Shown one piece after another: positions 20,951 to 31,738 of a DNA stretch of 64,000 nucleotides. Both the position numbers and the translations under genes were made by a program. Source of the stretch: Paratrimastix pyriformis (lineage: Eukaryota > Preaxostyla > Paratrimastigidae). How positions within the stretch are numbered: the stretch's first letter is position 1; each line of letters begins with the position of its first letter. The stretch is taken from assembly GCA_027972325.1 (NCBI GenBank), contig JAPMOS010000002.1, forward strand, positions 401,001-465,000. Reading direction: 5' to 3'. The notes below the pieces were generated by a model, which was given only the letters and a program-made list of their open reading frames with translations, was not told where the DNA came from and did not search any database.

Positions 20951-21556
20951 CCTCCGCTGATGGACCGTTGAGCGATCACCACACACGAACATGCTGCGTC
21001 TTTCTTCGCGCATGATTCCGGCCGGCAGACCCCGCGGGCATTCGTTGAGGCAAGGCATGCCTTGCTCCAGGGAATCACAGCGGTGTCGAGTCAACCATCA
21101 GCAGCGGAGGTATTTTTCCCTTTCCCATTTCTTTTCTCGTCAATACAGCATGCTGCTCCCCAAAACACGGCCAAGGGGGCGGGACAAAGACATGGCTAGC
21201 CCACCAATTTTGGACTCGATCGTCCTGATGGTGTTCACCAGTCCTTGTGGTCTTCCACTCACCAGCCCGCTGCCCACGCTACGCGTCGACTTGAGCCGAT
21301 GGCCGTCATCTTTTTCAGGTGTGGGAGGCTCTCCTTTCCCTTCGCCGCATCGCGCAGTTTGGCGTCACCTTTGGCCTTCCCTCTTTGCCCAAACCCGTGC
21401 CATCGGTTGAATCAACATTGGTGTGACTTTGACCTTTATCCGAGGGGTGCCACTGGGGGGGGGGGGGGGGGGGGGGGGAGGGGGGGAGGAGGAGGAGGAG
21501 GGGGGGGGGGGGAGGAGGAGGGGGGGGAGGGACTTTACATGTCCGACTGGCAGTGG
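20951..21556 (+). other. Intergenic, with G-rich tract
   Basis: No convincing gene. 21456-21533 is almost pure G with occasional A (GGGGGAGGAGGAGG), strongly strand-asymmetric. It lies just 3' of the proposed last exon of the - strand gene ending at 21557. Confidence 0.6.
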
Positions 21557-24500
21557 TCAGCTTCTTCCTGCGTCCCTGCCTGCGTCCCTGCCTGCGTCCC
21601 TGGCCGGTCGGTCATCAGCGAGCGCAATGAGGGCCTCCATCTCAGCCTCGAACAGCGATGGCGGGCGCGTGGCCTCCGAGGCACGCCAGAAGGCCTCCCA
21701 TCCCATCCCGCCCAGGAATGAGGCCTCCACCCGCGCGCCGCCTTCGTCTGACTGGCGTTTTGCAAGAACAATCGCACTGAGCAGAGGAGTGCAAAGGGTG
21801 AAGAGAAAAGACAGCGGCCGTTCCCCAAGGGCCAGGCGGACACAGGAGGGAAGGCGAGGAAAGGACAGAAGATAAGCGTGGAGCAGAGAGAGAGACATGC
21901 TGTGTATTTGCGAGGGCGCAGGCGACAAGTTCAAGAGAAAGGTTACTCGCGCCTTCGCGCCATGCGTTACACTCCGGGGGGGGCCGGGCCAAATGACCCG
22001 TATGGTGGCTCCTCCCGGCCGGGGGTCCGCCTGATGGCGGGGCCACCCAGTGATGGGTGTGGGTGTTGGGGGGTGCTCAGGGGTATGTGGGGCGGGTCGA
22101 GGGCCCCGGGTGGCCGTCGCGGCGTCAGGGCGCGGGGCCCGCCGCGGCAGCCGCGCCGTTGCGCATGGTCATGAGCGCGAGGGCATCCCGAACCAGAAGG
22201 GTCGAGACGGAGGAGAGGGTTCGCTGGAGGTCGGTTCGCGTGGCAGGGGGGTCGGCCGGTGTCAGCCGCGACAGGGCCTGGCATGTGGCCCTGGGCACGG
22301 TCCCCCGGGCCGACAGGATCACCGGCACCGCGCGGCAGGGCTGCCCGGTGGCCTCCTGACGGCCTGGCAGAGGGCGACGTAGTGGGCCGCCTTGGCCGCC
22401 GCCTGCGCCGGCCAGTCGTGGTCTGGCCAGTGATGGCCACGTCGAGCAGCCACCAGGTGCCGTCCGAGCCGCGGGACTGGAGCACCAGGTCGGGGTGCAC
22501 GTCGCGGAGGGTGGGGAGCTTGGCCAGCAGGGAGGGCGGGAGGGCGGGCGCACGGTTCGTTGCCGACACGCCCATGTAGTGCCGCGTGACCCAGTCGCGT
22601 TGCCCGCCGAACCAGGCCCAGAGTCGGCGGACCACCCGGTCGTGGCGGGCCGTGTAGAAGTCGTGGTACCTGCCGCAGCCGGACAGCAGGTGGGCCATGG
22701 TCTCGGGGCCGCCGTGGCAGAGGGCAGGTGGCGTCCACTGGGGGGCGCCGCCGGCAGATGCCGAGGCCTTCCGCGCGTACCGGCACCGAATGGTTTGCAG
22801 GGTGGGGAAGGTGCCGAACAGCAGCCAGACGAGCCGGCGCACCTTCCAGTCGGGGCGGCCTGCTGGCGCCAGGCGGGCGCGGCCAGCTTCTGCTCGAGGC
22901 CGTCCAGGGTGACCCCGAGGGGATCGGCTGCGACGGGGGCCCAGCCGCGGGCCTCCTCCTCGCACTGGAGGGCCTGGCAGAATCCCCGGGCCACCGCGAG
23001 CGTGAAGGGCCGGGTGGGGTACGGCAACGGGCGTCCTTGGGGCCCGAGGGGCGGAAGGGCATCTCCGGCGGGCAGGCCAAGCCCTGTTGGATGGGGGTGG
23101 TGGGCCGGCCTTGTCGGTGGGGGCGGGGCCGCCGCGGCCTCGCCGGCCAGCCGGTCGGCCTGCAAGTTGCCCCACAGGTGGGGCAGCCGGGGCCACCGCG
23201 TCCACGTGGGAGGGCACGTGATGGCAGAGGAGTGGCCACCGGGAGACCAGCTCGTCCCGGAGTCGGAGGACCTCCTGCTGCGACTGGGTCAGGCAGGTGG
23301 CGCGGCACAGGGCCCCGAGGGCGTACTCGCTGTCCGACAGCAGCAGCACGCACCGGTCTCGGCCGACCCGCTCCCGGCCGAGGAGGTCGATGGCCAGCCG
23401 GATGGCCTCGATCTCGGCCTGGGCGTTGCTTGTGGGCCACTGGAGGGTGCGGCGCAACGACAGTGCGCGGCCGTCGGGGTGGATCAGGACCGCGGCGGCG
23501 CCCCTGTGAGCTAGCCCTCCGGGCCGCACTCGAAGGACCCGTCGGTGTAGACCTGGATGGCATCGGCGGGCATGGCGCGGAGGACGTCGACCACTTTCAT
23601 CAGGCGCAGCTCCTTGCGGCGGGCGGGCTCGGGGTCATTGCCCCCGGCGGCGGGGAACAGTCGGCCACCCCGGATCAGATGGCTGGTCAGTAGCCACCCG
23701 CCCTGGCCCCGCGCCAGAGTGAACGAGTGGCGTGTCTGCGCCTCGGCCAGCCACTGCCAGAGGCTGCGTGGTGGGGCGCCACGGGCCCCTTCTGGTGGGG
23801 GGCGGCGGCGGGCGGGTTGCGGGGTAGCGTGGGTCGGGCGGCGGCCGCCAGGCCCGGGCTATGGCGTTGGGGCGCTCCCACTGGGCGATGAACTGGCCGT
23901 TGGGGGGCGGGGTGAGGAGCCGGGCGATCAGGCAGAGGTGGGCTTGGCGCAGGGAGGCCTCGATCCTCGGAGACCCAGGGCCTTGGCCGGCCAGGAAGAG
24001 GAAGTCGCGCGGGACACCCGGGAAGAAGCGTTTGTCGGTCCTCAGCGGGCGGCCCGTGAGCCATGCGGAGGCGTGCCGGGCCAGGTCGTCCTCGGGCGCG
24101 GCACTGCTCCGTCGATGGACAAATCGCCGTCATGCCATAGAGTAGCGTCGGGAGGGCCCATTCCCTGACGCACTCGATTTTTGCCAGGGGCGGCAGGGCG
24201 CAGGCGTGGATGCGGGCCAGCCGGTCGTTCCAGGAGGCCGTGATGCGCTGGAGGTGGTCGTCCCAGGAGCCGTCGAAGCGCACGGTGTATCCCAGGTAGG
24301 TGTAGGTGGTGGTGTCGCCCATGGCCGGGATGGGCTGACCTTGGAGCTGCAGGAGGTAGCCCGGCTGGGCGTGGCCCTTGTCGGCGGCCAGGATGGCGCA
24401 TTTCTTCGCATTCAGGCGCAGCCGGGCCCAGGCCAGGAAGGCCTCCAGCCTGTCGCAGAGCACCCGCAGGGCCGCGTCGCTGGCGGCGGTCACCACAAGA

Positions 24501-27500
24501 TCGTCGGCAAAGGCCTGGCAGCTGGTGGCGGTGGTGGGGTCCCCGGCCAGGCCGGCACCCAGCGGGCCCAGGGTCGGGTCGGGCAGCTCGAGCCAGCGGA
24601 GGAGCGGATCAAGGGCGAGGAGGAACACCACCGGGCTCAGTGCGTCGCCTTGTTTGACCCCCCTTTCAAGAGCGATTGGGGGGAGGGGCTCGTCGGGGCG
24701 GCCCCGGTCGTAGCAGTCCCGCCAGGTCATGGAGAGCCCCTGGTAGAGCTCAAGGATGGCCGCCTGCAGATGACCGGGGATGCCGGCCAATCTCAGGCCT
24801 TTCCGGATGACATACGCTTCCACCGACCCGAAGGCATTCGTCAAATCCAGAAACAGTAGGCGCAGAGGGTCCCCGGCCACCCGCCGGCTCTCCATGGTGG
24901 CCAGCAGGGTGCTGACGTGGAGCAACGGGCCGAGCGCAGGCGCGAAGCCGTGCTGAGAGGGGGCGAGTCGACCCGGGTGGCCGAGGAAGTCCGTGAGGCG
25001 GTGCGCCAGGATGCCGCTGTACAGTTTGGCCAGGACGTCGCACAGGGCCACGTGGCGCCAGCTCGAGACGGCCGTGGGGTCCTTGCCTCGCTTCAGGAGT
25101 AGCACGGCCGTGCTCGCGCGCCAGCGGGCAGGGGTGGACTTGGTCTGCCAGCAGGCGCGGAGGAGGGCCACCAGCGCGCCAAGGAGAGCCGGGTCCTTGA
25201 CGAGGTGCTTGAGGGCGTCGACGCCGGCGCCGTCGCTGCCAGGCGCGGTGTGAGGTGCGGCCTTCCCGACCTGGGCAACCACTTCTTGCTCGGAAATGTC
25301 GGCCTCCGTCTCGGCCGGGGTGAGGGGCGGGGTTGTCGCTGCCAGGGTCGCCCATGGGATGCCCGGGGTGGGAGGCTCGGGGCCACCAGAGGCGGCCTCG
25401 CGGCTGTGGTGCTCGTTGAGCTGTTGCCAGGAGATGGGGCAGGGCGGCCGCTGGGTGTCGCCGGCCAAGGTGGCAAAGAATCTGTGCCTGTTCTTGAAGA
25501 ACAAAGACAACTGTTGGCGCGCGGCCGTGTGGGCAGCTGCGGTCCGTGTCCGGACTCGGGCCGTGGCCAGGTTCGCCCGGGCTTTGCGCCAGGAGAGAAG
25601 GAGGCGCGGGGGTGCGTGATGGGGGCGGCGCGTCGCGTGGCCCAGTGCGCGCAGTCGGATCTGGAGGCGGCGCACCCGCTCGCGGGCGGCCCGCAGCGGC
25701 CCCGAGGTGCCTGCCGGGCGCGGGGGGCCTGGTGTGGGTGGGGGGCGCCTGGCCGGAGTCCGTTGGGCCAGGACGGGGATGATTGCCTCGAGGATGGCCT
25801 CCGGGTCGGTCAGGTGGCGGCGGCCCGGAGCGAGGCGCACTCCTGGTCGGAGAGCGCGGCTGCCTCGGGCCTGGGAGGGCGGCGCTGTCGGAGGGGGGTG
25901 GCTGCTGGGGTTGTCGATGAGGAGCCTCGGCCGGCGGCTGGGGCCTCGGGTGGGAAGGTGTGGAGGAGGGGTCCATGCGTCACCGTGCAACCGGTTACGG
26001 CCGTGGCGAGGTTGGTGCGGATCGGGACGACAAGGTGCAGGTGTGCGCGGCGGAGCTTGAGGCGAGCGAGGAGGGAGCAGAGGGCATCTATCGTTTGCGT
26101 GACGGTGACGGGTTTGCGGAAGCCGCAGCCAGAGTCCGGGCGGTGAAGAAGGTCCTCCAGTTGACGGATCTGCTCCAGTGGGGGGCCCCAGCAAGCCGCC
26201 AGAAGGTGCCACCGGTGGCCCCGGGTCTGTTGTGCACCACCGGACAGCAGGCCGTTGTGTTGGAGCACCCGGTGGGTGAGGTTGGTTGTTGACCCGATGT
26301 AAATGTGACGGCGCCTGTCAGTGAGGAGGTACAAGGTGGGCACGCTGCCCTCCATGCGGGTGTGGTGGAGTGTCCCGGTCGCGCCAGCCGGGGCTGCGGG
26401 TGATCGGCTGGAGAGATGAAGGCAGCTCGTGGCTGCCCCGCACCGTGAAGGGGCAGCTGGCCAGAGTGTGGTGGTGGTGGTGGTGGTGGTGGTGGTGGTG
26501 GTGGTGGTGGTGGTGGTGGTGGTGGTGGTGGTGGTGGTGGTGGTGGTGGTGGTGGTGGTGGTGGTGGTGGTGGTGGTGGTGGCGGCGGCGGCGGCGGCGG
26601 CGGTGGGTGGGGACCCGGCGTCGCCTCGGGGCTGTCGGCATCCTCGGGCTTAGCGGCGAAAGGGGCGGCCGTCGGCGAGGGTCAATTGGGCCATGGACAT
26701 GTCGTTGGGGAGGAGGAGGACGGTTCCAGGGGGGTACCCCAGGGCCGGCAGGGTGTTTGTTGGGCCTCGCATGCCGGGACGGGGAGGTCGTGGCCGTCTG
26801 TTCCCCTGGGGCTGGGGGATGACCGCCTGAACCCAGGCGAGCGGGGGGTCTCGTTGGTGGCGGCCGCCCCGGCTCTGTGTTGTGTTCCCCGATCCCGCGG
26901 GTCCGCGGGGGCCGGTGGATGGTGGGCGGCGCGTGGGGAAGTCCGACCCGGCCTGGGGTGCGCGGTTTGCCGTCCGGCCCGGGGGTGTCGGCGGCGGGGC
27001 CTCCGCGGAGGGGGGAGTGGCCGAGTGAGCCGGCTGGTGCGAGGTGCCGGGGGTCCGTGGGATTGTCGCATCCAGGGGGAGGCGAAGCCGGGCGGCCGTG
27101 GCGCGAGACCAGGCGACAGGTGCGGTGGAGCTCGTCCGGGCCCTCTCCGCCTCCCCTCGAGAGGCGAAGCCGGCCCAGGCCTGGCCCCGTGGGCCATGAC
27201 GCGTTGTGGCAGGAGGTGCTGTGAGCTGGGGGATCCCACGGGGGAAGTAGAGTTCGAACAGGCCTCCTCGACCGGTGGCCGACGGGGTGGCGTTCTCAAT
27301 CGGCAGGCTGGGATCAGAGGGGCGAGGTGGGCGGGGTGGGCGGGCTTCCAGAGGGATGCCAAGACGCTCTGCCGTGCACTTGGCCCAAAGTGCTGGCCGG
27401 GTGGCTTCCCTCTTCGCTGCCTCGGCTTCGGACCTGCTCGCGAACACCGCCCACGCCATTCCCCCCGAGTGCCGGACAGACAAGGGCTTGGGGCCCTCGC

Positions 27501-30500
27501 CCGGCCTGCGACCCCGCGGGAAGAAGACCGTATAGCCGGAGGAAGGGCTGTGCTGCGGGTCGGGGGTTTGCGATTGGGGGGTGCTGGGGGTGGTCTGCTG
27601 GGACGCGGGTGGCCGAGCGGGGGGGTCCGGCTGGGTGCTCGACCGGGGAGGAGGGGCGGCTGTGGGCGCGGGTGGGTCGGCTGGCGCCCCCGCTGAGGGC
27701 CGGAGGGGTGAGGGTTCCCAGGCTGGCCGGCGGGCTGCGGGGTGGGGGCTGGTGTGGGGGGGGCCGGGCCTGCCACCCAGGGGGCCGTGCTGATGGTGGT
27801 GGCCGCCGCGTCGATGTCCCCCTCCACGAGGAAGAGGAGCATCCGCAGCCCTCCTGTGTCGGTGGCGGAGACCCCGGTCACCTCTGTTCCGGAGAGCTCA
27901 AACAGCGTGCCCTCGGCGTCCCTGATGACGGCGGTCTCGTGGCCTGCTGAGGCGCTGCCTACATGTCTCAGGGCGCCCACGAGCCGAAAGGCGGGCCATC
28001 CTTCGTGCTTCAGGCGCCCCGATCGGAAGGCGGTGGCCGCGGCGCCGGTGATCCTCCCATCCACCGAGATGGCCAGAATTGGGGCCGGCCTGACGGCGGA
28101 CAGCTCGCGCCGTTGTCCACCGCAGGAGGGGCAATTGCTGATGCTGCGCACTGGGTCCAGGGAGCCGGCCCCCAAGAAGAGGCTCTCGGGGGATTCCCAT
28201 GCCGAGGTTGCCCCGCACTTGGCACACATGGTGGTCCCCCGCGATGCTGTCCGGAACAGTGCCGGCCGGTTGGCGGCACCCAGGACGGCCAGGCAGAGCT
28301 CCGAGGCATCCATCAGAGGGTTAAGGGACTGATCAATCGGGCAAGGGTCTCCAATGACGCGCAGCTGAGCGAACATGGGGCCGATGACAAACAAGAATCA
28401 CAAAAATATGACTCGAATCAGACACAGACACGCACAGGGAGGCATGCAAGTTCGGCAAGGCGTGCACATCCGGGATCAGGGTGAGAAGAGTGCGGTATCT
28501 GCGCATCATGCCAAAGGTTGGTAGGATTGCCCAGCGAACGGACCACAGGCGGACGAGGACCTCGTGGGAGGCGGAGGCCAGAACGGAATGGGGAGGTAGT
28601 GCGCGCCTCAGTCGGGCCACGGTGTCAGCGATGCCTTGGGCGGCTGCCGCCTGGCCGGCATAGAGGGGGGCCAGCACCTCTTCGGGAGGGGGCAATATCT
28701 CCTCCGGTCGGTCTGTCGGGCAGCCTTGGGGGGCTGTCCCGGGTGGTTAAGTTTAACAGCGATGAAAACCAGGATTAATGACCGTAAAATGCGCCATGGT
28801 TTCACAATTTGTGTATAAATCATGAGTCTGTGTCGAACCGGCCAGGATGTCAAAGACGGACCTGATCGTTTGCTTGGCAAGACGCGCTGATGACCCATCG
28901 GAGAGCTGGTAGCGGGACTGCGCCCGGAACTGCAACCGGAGCCGGGGTCGGAGCTGCGACCGGAGCCGGGGTCGGAATTGCGTCCGGGCGTTGAAGGTGA
29001 CGGGGTGTTGCCATACCCCGGCGGAAACGCGGGCATGTGGCGGCCCGCCGCGATTGCCCAATAGTGCACCAGGAAGAACAGGAAATCCAGGCGGCGCAGC
29101 AAGTCGAATTGGCGCACGCGGGCCAAGTGCACAACGCGGGTGACGGGGTGCAGGACGAGGCGAACCAGGGAGATGTAGTCCAGGTCTTCTTCTCCTTTTC
29201 CCCCCTGTGATTTCCTGTTGATGTCAATGATCATCGCCAGCGGGGCCACATCCAGGGGTGCCGGGGAAGACACGGGAGAGCATGGCGGGGGTCGAGGTGG
29301 CGGTGGGGACATGACAGATGGATTCTGTAAGAGAGTCGGATCGGAGGGGACCCCGGACTCTGCTGCGCACCGGATCTCATCGTCCGTGCCCTGGTAGTGC
29401 AGGGACGAGGGCCTGGGAGGCGGTGGTGGGACGAGGACGGCCTCCAGGATCTCCAGTGTGATGCCTTCCAGATACTGGAGGTCGACACTGCCCGGGGACA
29501 GGCGGGCTGTGGCTCCTCGACGGGAGTCCGGATCCAGCGCCTCGGACGGAAAGGGCGGGGCATAGCTCATCTTTTCACAGGGCGATGATGTTGGGTAGAG
29601 AGCGCTGGGCACGGGCACGCGCGAGCGGATCGAGGGAAAGCTGATGGGAGTCGGGGGAGTGTGCGGGGTGGCAGCGGCAGCCGGCGTGGGCATCGCTGCT
29701 GCTGCTGATGTTGCTGCGACTTCCAGCAGGTAGGCGGCCCCAGCAACGATCCCGATAAAAGTGGAAAAGAACCGTGCAAGTGCGTCCTTTTCGCCCTGAT
29801 TGAGATCCGCCAGAGTGCCGACCAGAGAGCCGTCTGGGGAGGTGGGGGGGGGGGGGGGGGGGGGGGGGTCGGAGGGAAGGGGAGGGATCGCAATCGGAAG
29901 GGCGGTGCGTCAAGAAGTGGCCCATATGCCGCGGAAACCCACCGTGAAAGCCTGCCCCGACAGACTCTCGTATGTCTCCAGAAGGGCGCGCAGGCGGTCG
30001 AGGGACGCCTGGCTCGCGATGAACACCTGTTGGCAGAGCCATTGCGGGCCCACTTTCAAATCGGGAGGAAGATGCAGGTCCGCCAGCAAAGTCCGCAGGT
30101 TGTGTGCCAACAGGCCAAAGTCGAACGCTGCGCGCGAGGACAAGGGAGGACAGACAGACGAAGGAGGACAGACACAGACAGAGTACAGAAGGAGAGAGAA
30201 TTCTGCTTGAGAGGGACAAGGGGACCGCAGAACCTGAAGGGTGCGGACCCGATGGATTGGCCAGCGCAGCGACGGTGGGCTGAAGGGAGTCTGACAGGGT
30301 GTTGGGGGTGGCCGCATATTGCAGGTAGCGCAGGAAATGGTAGGCCATGCGCGCCAGCGCGTGTGGAGCGAGGCTGTCGAGTTGGCGACAGTACCAGCCA
30401 ACCGCATCGTCCCGGGAAGATAGCAAGCGCAAGGCCCAGCCAGGCTCTGCTCCGAGGTGGCGAATGGGAATGAAAGCGGATGAACTGGGTACCAGACCGG

Positions 30501-31412
30501 GCACGACTCCTGCTGCCACGGAGGCTGGGAGTTCAGGAACAGGGGCTGGGGCTGAGGGGGAGGGCTGCTGGGGCTGGGGCTGGGGCTGGGGCTGGGGCTG
30601 GGGCTGGGGCTGGGGCTGGGGCTGGACCGGGGGAGGTGGAGGTAGGGGTGGGGGTGGGGCATGGGAGCCTCCCCCGGGCGGCGTGAAAGGGCGCGCGTTG
30701 AGCAAGGGAACATAATTTGTGGTGGCGAGGCTGGCGAGCGCCCGGGCCAAAGAGGGGAGACTGTGGCCATGTTTGAAACACTCGAATTCCACCAACAGAT
30801 TCCAAAACTGAGTGCCAACGAGGAGGTCGGGCCGAAGAGCAGCGGATGAAGGAGCGATGCGTCCGCCGGGCAAAGAGAGGGGGATGTCCAAGTGTCTTTC
30901 GGGGGGTTGATCAATTTGGAAGAAGTGACAAAGAAAGCAAAACAGACGCACGGAGGTCCCATTTTCCGACTTGCAGAATCCCAAGGGAGGCAAGCAGACT
31001 GCTTTCGCCCACCCCCACCTTGCGGTGGCGCCCCACCACATCCCGAAATCGCAGCCATTCAAAGGAGATTTCGAAGACGGCTTGCTGTGGCAAGAGAGAA
31101 AAGGGCCCCTCGCCGCACAATTTGGAGGGGAGAAAAGGAACCTGCGAGGGATAAATTGACGAAGTGTGGTGTGGGTGGGATGGGTGAACCTGAATCCCGG
31201 AGAAAGGTAGAATGGGCTCGTGATTGTCAAGCAAGAGACGACGCAACTGCTGGCAGTCAGGATCATCGATCAGGAAAAAGTAGCACAGTTTTTTGATCCC
31301 GATCGCAAACTGGAAATCGTTGACTGGCGACTAAGAGAGGGCACAATGCGGAAAGTATGTCGTTCTGTCCGACCTTGCCCTTCAAAGACTTCAAGGAGGA
31401 GTGTGAGCTCAT
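21557..31412 (-). CDS. Unidentified multi-exon protein; retroelement in its last intron
   Basis: Exons that phase: 31374-31412 (MSSHSSLKSLKGK), 31190-31330, 30948-31141, 30249-30895, 29939-30127, about 28961-29833, about 28853-28914, 28393-28712 and candidate last exon 21557-21751. I do not recognise the family. Early exons look globular and helical (IGIKKLCYFFLIDD, VFEISFEWLRFRDVVG). Exon 30249-30895 has a Pro-rich run with a PQ repeat encoded by CTGGGG hexamers. Exon 28961-29833 contains YISLVRLVLHP and FDLLRRLDFLFFLVHYWA. The link between 28961 and 28914 does not phase cleanly, and the last exon is tentative: donor GTTTGTC at 28392, acceptor GCCAG at 21752-21756, in phase, ending with a short DAGR repeat. 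Alternatively the gene is cut off at 28393 by the retroelement. Confidence 0.5.
21967..23560 (-). pseudogene. Retroelement ORF2 RNase H, CCHC finger and C-terminus
   Basis: RNase H residues are visible in three pieces: VYTDGSF (first Asp, about 23530-23555), QAEIEAI (Glu), SDSEYALG (Asp) and, in yet another frame, ADRLAGEA (last Asp). A frame break falls between YTDGSF and GAAAVLIHPDG. A CCHC-type finger LCHGGPETMAHLLSGC lies near 22675-22722. The natural-looking end, LLVRDALALMTMRN, is in the frame that stops at 22125, whereas the longest open frame stops at 21967. Confidence 0.7.
24090..25835 (-). pseudogene. Retroelement ORF2 reverse transcriptase domain
   Basis: From RHLTDPEAILEAIIPVLAQ near 25835 the frame runs through an Ala/Arg linker to RT motifs: GSDGAGVDALKHLV, SSWRHVALCDVLAKL, LSPSQHGF-like APSQHGFAP, motif A LFLDLTNAFGS, motif B KQGDALSPVV, motif C AFADDLVV (near 24495-24512) and motif E TYLGYTV. 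After CPSTEQC near 24110 the frame becomes Pro/Arg nonsense; the sensible continuation (DDLARHASAWLTGRPLR, FFPGVPRDFLFLAGQ) is in another frame. This marks an inactivating frameshift or an assembly indel. Confidence 0.8.
25810..26355 (-). pseudogene. Retroelement ORF2 N-terminus: GIY-YIG (SLX1-like) endonuclease
   Basis: ATG at 26355; residues 7-36 contain LYLLTD, HIYIGSTTNL, R and LQHNG, the GIY-YIG core (YxL...YIGST...R..QHN). GGAQQTRG then follows, as in SLX1-type domains. The frame stops at 25810 while the RT frame takes over near 25835, so a -1/+1 shift, real or mutational, joins the two. In retroelements such a domain would nick target DNA. The usual nuclease of LINEs is APE-like or restriction-like; GIY-YIG is typical of Penelope-like elements. 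Confidence 0.7.
26468..26602 (+). repeat. GTG trinucleotide repeat (38 or more units) then GGC repeat
   Basis: Perfect GTG triplets 26468-26581 followed by GGC triplets. It lies between ORF1 and ORF2 of the retroelement (CAC on its sense strand). Confidence 0.97.
26650..28392 (-). pseudogene. Retroelement ORF1: ubiquitin-protease-like domain plus two tandem repeats
   Basis: The frame from 28392 reads a USP-like C-terminal half: paired CxxC motifs (CAKCG, CPSCGG), PAPILAISVDGR, a His box (RHVGSASAGHETAV) and LLFLVEG near 27810. A long Pro-rich linker follows. Near 27530 the sensible frame changes, and two related segments of about 65 residues follow, sharing an FPRG motif, AWAxFASRxEAExA and RLxxPLxA (about 27545-27340 and 27265-27060). 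That frame stops at 26650. The amino-terminal Cys box of USP proteases is not present. Role inferred: a deubiquitinase-like protein carried by the element; activity of this copy is unlikely. Confidence 0.6.
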
Positions 31413-31738
31413 CAAATTCAACCTCCGGGGCTCGGCTTCAACCCGCCGTCCCGGCTCGAAGAGAGATAGCGTGTTCAACCTCAACCGCATACAGTCAAGT
31501 TATGTCAAAGTCATCCGCACCCGCCACATCATCCACCGAACTGCCCTTTACACCGTGCGCCACCCCGTCGTCATAGTGTCTATGAAATTCAGGCTCATTC
31601 GAGGATTTCCCTACCACCCCTAAATGGCTGTTGAAACACGCAAAAATTCAGACTCTTCCAGATCATCCATCACGAGATCTCAAAAACAGGAGAGGGATAT
31701 TCGGGCCATTATTCTATATAGTAGAACAGCGGGTTGAC
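31413..31738. other. Intergenic, no gene recognised
   Basis: 326 bp between the start of the unidentified - strand gene and the stop codon of the tectonin gene. It is AT-richer than the surroundings; I see no feature. Confidence 0.5.

Larger units (their letters stand above)
21940..28392 (-). mobile_element. LINE-like retroelement with GIY-YIG nuclease, RT, RNase H and USP-like ORF1 (degraded)
   Basis: On the - strand, 5' to 3': USP-like ORF1 (28392-26650), GIY-YIG domain (26355-25810), reverse transcriptase (about 25835-24090), RNase H (about 23560-23110), CCHC finger (about 22720) and C-terminus (about 22125). RT motifs are of the non-LTR type (FLDLTNAFGSV, KQGDALSPVVF, FADDLVV). The coding is in several frames, so the copy is probably dead. 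ORF1 lacks the catalytic Cys box expected at the front, so the element looks 5'-truncated. No target-site duplication or poly-A tail could be identified; both ends are estimates. It sits in the same orientation inside the intron 21752-28392 of the surrounding gene. Composition is GC-rich throughout. Confidence 0.8.

Noticed and set aside
22495-23693. + strand frames of 320-340 residues over the retroelement
   Set aside because: Antisense shadows of RNase H and linker coding; Gly/Arg-rich with no domain.
27800-28392. USP-like domain as the catalytic end of the surrounding host gene
   Set aside because: It lacks a Cys box, is intronless in a multi-intron gene, is continuous with Pro-rich and repeat segments leading into the retroelement, and a phase-compatible donor precedes it. 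Not fully excluded.
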